The notes under the pieces: generated by a model | What the model saw: the letters and a program-made list of their open reading frames with translations, nothing else | Told to the model about the DNA's origin: nothing | Database searches by the model: none | In this document: piece after piece, positions 59,385 through 64,000 of the stretch | Layout: each line of letters opens with the position of its first letter | Position numbering within the stretch: position 1 is the stretch's first letter | From: Trileptium ribeirensis | Taxonomy: Eukaryota > Nematoda > Enoplea > Enoplida > Thoracostomopsidae | Direction: 5' to 3' | DNA length: 64,000 bases | Assembly (NCBI GenBank): GCA_030248225.1 | Contig: JASANE010016182.1 | Location: 1-64,000, forward strand | Translations under genes and position numbers: made by a program

Positions 59385-59745
59385 GTTCTAACGGTCGTTT
59401 CTTGTTAAGGATTCGGAACAACGGTGCATGATCCGTCATAATTGTTGTATGGTTTCCCAATAAATACGGCTGGAAATGTTGGACTGCTCGGATTACTGCC
59501 AAACATTCTTGTTCAGTAATCGAGTATCGAGTTTCTTCATCACGGTATTTGTTACTACCGTAATGGATTACGTGTTCGCTTCCTATTTCCTCTTCTTGAG
59601 CTAAGATCTATCCAATACCATGTTTGCTTGCGTCGGTATATAGCATGAACAGCTTGAATGGATCCGGGTATCCCAATATCATAGGTGTTGTCATCATTAT
59701 TTTTAAGGTATCGAACGCTTTTTGTGTTTCCTCCGTCCATAGTTG
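59385..59745 (-). pseudogene. Ty3/gypsy RNase H
   Basis: FKLFMLYTDASKHGIG, SITEQECLAVIRAVQHFQPY and TIMTDHAPLFRILNK show the Asp, Glu and Asp of the RNase H active site in order. A single in-frame TAG follows KHGIG (near 59,605). Confidence 0.88.
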
Positions 59746-59876
59746 ACGCAATTTCACTATTCTTGCTCGTTTATTTGTTATGCCGTATAATAGTGCTGCT
59801 ATTGTTCCGTAATCAGGTACGAACTGTCTATAATATCCAGTTAAGCCAAGGAAGCTTTTGAGTTAAGCCATGGAAG

Positions 59877-61101
59877 CTAGTTAACCGTTTTAGTTCTCGA
59901 GAAGTTCTGCATCTTCTCAATCTTCCCGAGGTCCGTTGATATTCCTTTGTTTGATACTATATTTCCGAGGAACGGTATTTCTTCTTTTAAGAATTCGAAT
60001 TTTGATCGTTTTGCTTTGAGATTTGCTTCCAGTAATCGTTGTAATACTTGGTTAATGTCATACAAGTGAACCCAAAATGACGTCGAGATTATAATATGTC
60101 CTAAGTAACATAGACACGATTCCATTAGAACGCCTGCTAGAACTAATTGCATCATTATTTTAAACGTTGCTGGTGCGTTCGTTAATCCAAAGGGCATGAC
60201 GTTGAATTCGAACAATCCTTCATGACATATAAGTGCTGTCTGTTCTTTATCTTGCCCATTCATTGGTACTTTCCAGTATACCGATTTTAAATCCAGAGTC
60301 GAGAAGTATTTTGCTCCTCGTAACGCGTCTAACATTTCGAAAATTCTTGGTAATGGAAAACTGTCTCGTTTCGTAACTGAGTTAAGAATTCAATAATCCA
60401 CACAAAATATCTTTGTTCCGTCCTTTTTATTAGTTAGGACGATTGGTGAAGCCCACGGGCTACACGATCTTCTGGTTACGCCTTTGATCGAACATTTCTT
60501 GTACTTGTTTGCTTGCTTCGTTTCGGTTGAGATACGGTAAACGTTGTAGTGGTTGTTGTATTGGCTTGTCAACTGTGGTTTGTATATAATGTTCCACTTG
60601 CGTATTGATACCGATATCGAAGTCTGATTTTGAAAACACATCTTGATAGTTATGTAATACTGTTGCTAAGTACGCATTCCCTTCTTCATCAGTAACTGAT
60701 TTTTCGAGGTCGATTTCGGTTGGTAATTCCATATTGTTCACGTGCTCCGTTTCACGTATTATTTGTTCTTGGAATTGTTCGATCTTGAGTCGCCGCTGCT
60801 CCATTTTTCGTTCTTGTACTTCTGTGTCCACCATCGATATTATTTGTGGATTCTTTATTTGAATTTCGTCAGCCCATGATTTATTTATTGGTTTTCCACG
60901 TTTCCCGATTTGGGTCCATTTCACTTCGTCTTTTTCTTTTTCTATTCGGCTCTTCGTTTGTTTTTTGAATCGAACGATTGTTTTTTGGACTTTTTCCTCA
61001 TCGAACACCGTTCTTATGATTGTTTCTTCTGCTTTGCGCACTAACGGTTGGTCTTCGATGATCTTTATTTCTATCGTGTTTAGATTACATACTGGTACCA
61101 T
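59877..61101 (-). pseudogene. Ty3/gypsy reverse transcriptase, catalytic site lost
   Basis: Frame 61,101-60,460 is a charged linker ending in the HYIQT...PLQRLPYLNR approach to the polymerase. Frame 60,641-60,390 gives SCSPWASPIVLTNKKDGTKI. After a TAG near 60,390, frame 60,335-59,877 gives AKYFSTLDLKSVYWKVPM, HEGLFEFNVMPFGLTNAPAT and EEIPFLGNIVSNKG, the fingers-palm pattern of Ty3/gypsy enzymes. The YLDD catalytic box is replaced by YLGH, so the active-site aspartates are gone. At least two frame breaks. Confidence 0.92.
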
Positions 61102-61295
61102 GATATTACCTTTTCCACTTTGATAACACTGTTTGGTATTGCTAGACCATTATTGTCTTTCAATAATGGTTCCAATATTCTCGTATCACCGTCGCTTACT
61201 CCATCTGGTATTTTGGCTTCGATGAATTTCGCCGATCATGGTGGTATTCTTTGTTTGCATGAGCATTTGCATATTTCGATCTGATTATCTTCTAT

Positions 61296-61734
61296 TCATC
61301 TAACTATTCCCATTTCATTGATTCGCCAGCTATGTGGTATCAATTGATTGTTCATCTTGATTCTCAGCGGTGGATAATCGATTACTAGCTCGAAGGCTTC
61401 CAAGAAGTCGTGTCCATATATTGCAATTTTTGGAAAGTTTTTGATTACGATAAATCGGATCTTTCGTATTTTCTTTTCCAGGTGGACTTGTACAAAGAAA
61501 TAGCTCACTGTTCTTTCCGCTTATTCGCACTGGGGACAATTCTGTTTCTCGGAGTGGCATATGTTTGAAATGTTTTTCGTATTGTTCTTCACTAATGATC
61601 GTGCTTTGCGATCCCGTGTCAATTAGTTCTCGTAGTCTTTTATTGCCTTCCGGGTATGTATCGATATAATATCTTGATATAACCGTTGGGTCGTTGCATG
61701 GCTCATGTTCTTGTGATTCATTGACTTGGTTCAC
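61296..61734 (-). pseudogene. Ty3/gypsy aspartic protease
   Basis: LIDTGSQSTIIS carries the catalytic Asp-Thr-Gly (near 61,617). After a frame change close to 61,505, IAIYGHDFLEAFELVIDYP matches the second half of the fold (G.DFL...+DY). The break shows it no longer makes a full enzyme. Confidence 0.85.
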
Positions 61735-61817
61735 TTCTACAAACTTTGTTTTCTATTCATCTATTGATATGTCCTCGATTTTCTCCAATTCATTTTGAAA
61801 GCCATTTTGTCGTTTCA

Positions 61818-62228
61818 CTACACTCGTTTTGATAATTGATTTCTTGTTTCCTCATTTGATTGATTCGATCGATTCGGCATTATTCTGTTACGATTTTGGT
61901 GTTGTTGATTTGTTCTTTGGTTCTTTCTTGTATTTTGACGAGGATTTTTTGAGAAACATTGCTCCGTTTTATGACCCAATTTTACGCATTTGTTACAGCT
62001 CGGTGGTGTTTGGTTCATCAACGATTGCCTGATTTGTCGCTGTGGCTTTACCCCTGATGCTGGCGTTCTTTGTTGCTGTTGCCAGTTAATTTGAGGTTGT
62101 GGTACTTGTATTGAGTACATCGCTTGTGGGTTGGTTGTTGCATTCCCATTTCTCCAAAATATGGTTGCGTTGGTTGAGGATAATTCGCATCCGTCTGCGT
62201 TGGCATTATTGGTATTGGCATTGTCCAT
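61818..62228 (-). pseudogene. Ty3/gypsy nucleocapsid part with zinc knuckle
   Basis: A Q/N-rich frame with one CX2CX4HX4C zinc knuckle, CNKCVKLGHKTEQC, near 61,990-61,950, all four ligands present. In the living element this binds genomic RNA. It is followed by basic, Asn/Arg-rich sequence and a stop. Separated from the capsid frame by frame changes. Confidence 0.85.
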
Positions 62229-62490
62229 GATTGTGCCATTTTTAGTTGTTGAGGTCGTATCAGTTGGTTATTCCACCTTTGTGTGCGCGATTATGCTTGT
62301 GGCCTTTGTATTCTATGTCGAAACATTTGTTGCTTTATGTTTGGTCTCGTTCTTACGATTTCATTTGGCCGGTTTGATTGTACTTCGCGATACTTTTGTC
62401 GTTGTTCGTTTGTGCCTCATAATCCCTCGGTCATTTGTTGATCTACGCTTTCGACTGCCTCTGCTTCTCCGATAATGTTACGAAAGTTTC

Positions 62491-63291
62491 TCATTTCGTT
62501 GCGCATAAACGGTTTCGGATTTCATCCTTTAGTCCCGTTATTAATGCTGATTTGAGGACTTCTTCGACATTCGATTCGGGCACACCTTTCGTAGTTAGGT
62601 TTCGTGCTGCGTAGATTCGTAATTCTTCTACGAAATCTTTGACTGTTTTCGTTTGCCGTAGGCTTTGTAATTTATTCATAGTTTTTGGTACGTCGAATCG
62701 CTCTTTGAATTTCTTGATCAACTCGTCATAATTGCACAATTCGTTGGATTTTTCAAGTGTCAGTATTTCTAAGTATTCTTCTGCTTTCCCTCGCATTTTC
62801 GCTTTGAATACTCGAAGCTTTTCTTGTTCGTCATCGATACCGTCTTGGGCCAATGCCTTTTCAAATTCTTTACGGAATTTCTCGAAACTCGTTTCGCCTT
62901 TATACGATTGTAAGTTTCGCACCTCGTTTTCCATTTTGACCAAAATTGCTTGGCCAATCAGTTGTATTACGTTTGGTACTTGTGGCGATTCTTTAGTTGC
63001 CACCTTGATCAATGCCTGGTTCATTATCATTAGGTCATTTTCTCGTCCTTGATTATTGATTTGATTCATTGTTGCTAGTTGTGGTTGTTGGTATTGGTAC
63101 ATGTATGGTGTTGCTGTTGCCAGTGGTACTCCGGGAATGATCATAGGATTATTTGTAACGAATGGCATTTGATTATCTTGTGGCGCTATTCGTGTTATAC
63201 CATAACATTGGTGTGCCCCATCTTGAATTGCACCGGTAGTTATTCCTTGACGTTGATTTTCCGAGTATTCGTTGTTTGAAATTCGTCGCAA
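62491..63291 (-). pseudogene. Ty3/gypsy gag, capsid part
   Basis: An open frame of 266 codons without an ATG at its start; the preceding frame (63,434-63,293, with an ATG) is the same protein before a one-base frame change. The second half, FRKEFEKALAQDGIDDEQEK, FKAKMRGKAEEYLEIL and LQSLRQTKTVKDFVEELRIY, has the helical retrotransposon gag pattern. It ends at a TGA at 62,491; the following sequence continues in another frame. Confidence 0.85.
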
Positions 63292-64000
63292 TTTGTTTTT
63301 GTATACGGGGTTTGTATCCCATTACATATGTTCGCCATTTGAGTCGTACCATTATTGGTTACCTGTGGTACTTCCATTAGGTTCCGTACATTTGTTAATG
63401 GGTTCGTGCTACTTCGTTCCATATTTGTGTCCATTCATATTTTATTGAGTTGCTCGTTAACTTGCATTGCGTTTGTGACTTGGTCAAAATTTACATCAAA
63501 CTGTATTTGGTTTGTGTTATTTGGTTCTTCATGAATACCACATTGATCACAAATTATTTGGTCATTGTTTGGTTCGAATCGTATTTTATTCGCATTACAT
63601 CGTTTTTCTCGCACAACCCGTTGATCGTCGATTCTATGTCATCATTATTATCGTTACTTTGCGTTTGAATCGTACGAGATTGGTTTTGGTTTATGACATT
63701 TTGATCGTCGTTCATACCATGTTGGTTTACATTGTTTTGGTTTCGATACGCATTGAATCGTCTCGGGATTGCCCCGAGTTGATGTCGGCTCGTATTCGTT
63801 TGATTTACTTTGCCTCAGGTTCTACTTTGGATTCCATTTATTTTATTATTTGTCGTTAATTGTTGTTGTTGTTTCGTTATTTGTTGGATTTGGACGGTGC
63901 TTTGTTCCAAATTAGTTCCTTGATCGTTAGGCGTAATTATTATTACTTTCGCTTGTTCCGGGTTATTGCTACCCGGTGGTTAATACATCTGACCCATATT

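Larger units (their letters stand above)
57965..64000 (-). mobile_element. Decayed Ty3/gypsy retrotransposon, 5' end beyond the window
   Basis: Gag, zinc knuckle, protease, reverse transcriptase and RNase H remnants appear in Ty3/gypsy order on the - strand, with stops and frame changes between and within them. Q/N-rich sequence in broken frames occupies 63,292-64,000 upstream of the gag core and continues past the window edge. Between RNase H and the integrase remnant (58,480-59,330) lies a Lys/Glu-rich linker. No LTR is visible; the 5' LTR would be beyond 64,000 and the 3' end is lost near 57,965. Confidence 0.9.

Overview
The window reads as nuclear DNA of an animal, probably an invertebrate. 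It is AT-rich, crowded with repeats, and its genes are split by GT-AG introns and have AATAAA/ATTAAA poly(A) signals. Animal-type transposons (Ty3/gypsy, APE-type non-LTR, hAT-like and MITE families) are scattered throughout. I cannot place the species. A tunicate or another marine invertebrate would fit, but nothing here proves it.

Two multi-exon genes can be assembled with matching splice phases. The first (+ strand, exons at 15,326-15,411, 19,616-19,830 and 23,337-23,569) encodes a secreted 177-residue protein: signal peptide, one atypical sushi/CCP domain, then a Lys/Ser/Asn-rich tail. The second (- strand, five exons between 54,260 and 46,977) encodes a complete 180-residue NEDD8-conjugating enzyme, UBE2M/UBC12. 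Two small signal-peptide ORFs are candidate genes: 35,667-35,846 (+, 59 residues) and 23,785-23,976 (-, 63 residues).

Layout. 0-15 kb is a repeat field: a non-LTR endonuclease scrap, 4 x 155 bp, 190 bp, 144 bp and 125 bp tandem arrays, MITEs, a 1.55 kb hAT-like non-autonomous element, and an 0.8 kb foldback that ends just before the sushi gene promoter. 15-24 kb is the sushi gene, whose introns hold another hAT-like element, a 1 kb minisatellite of 25 bp units with a 250 bp higher-order period, a 62 bp near-perfect hairpin and an unrecognised decayed coding region on the opposite strand. 24.6-26.3 kb is a degenerate ~53 bp satellite. 31.9-34.1 kb is a GAATTTGG-type minisatellite interrupted by four near-identical 305 bp units. 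35.3-35.85 kb is an AT-rich array followed at once by the 59-residue ORF. 35.9-41.5 kb is a visibly GC-richer block without a recognisable gene, carrying two tRNA-like sequences. 44.2-44.5 kb is a 290 bp foldback. 47-54.3 kb is UBE2M, with an opposite-strand LTR/gag remnant in intron 3 and a tRNA-like SINE head in intron 2. 54.9-57.8 kb holds a MITE and an internally deleted non-LTR element. 58-64 kb is a decayed Ty3/gypsy element on the - strand that runs off the right edge.

The two main genes are functionally unrelated as far as I can see; nothing suggests an operon. The most novel items are the sushi-plus-charged-tail protein, the 59-residue secreted peptide ORF, the GC-rich block and the structured repeats.
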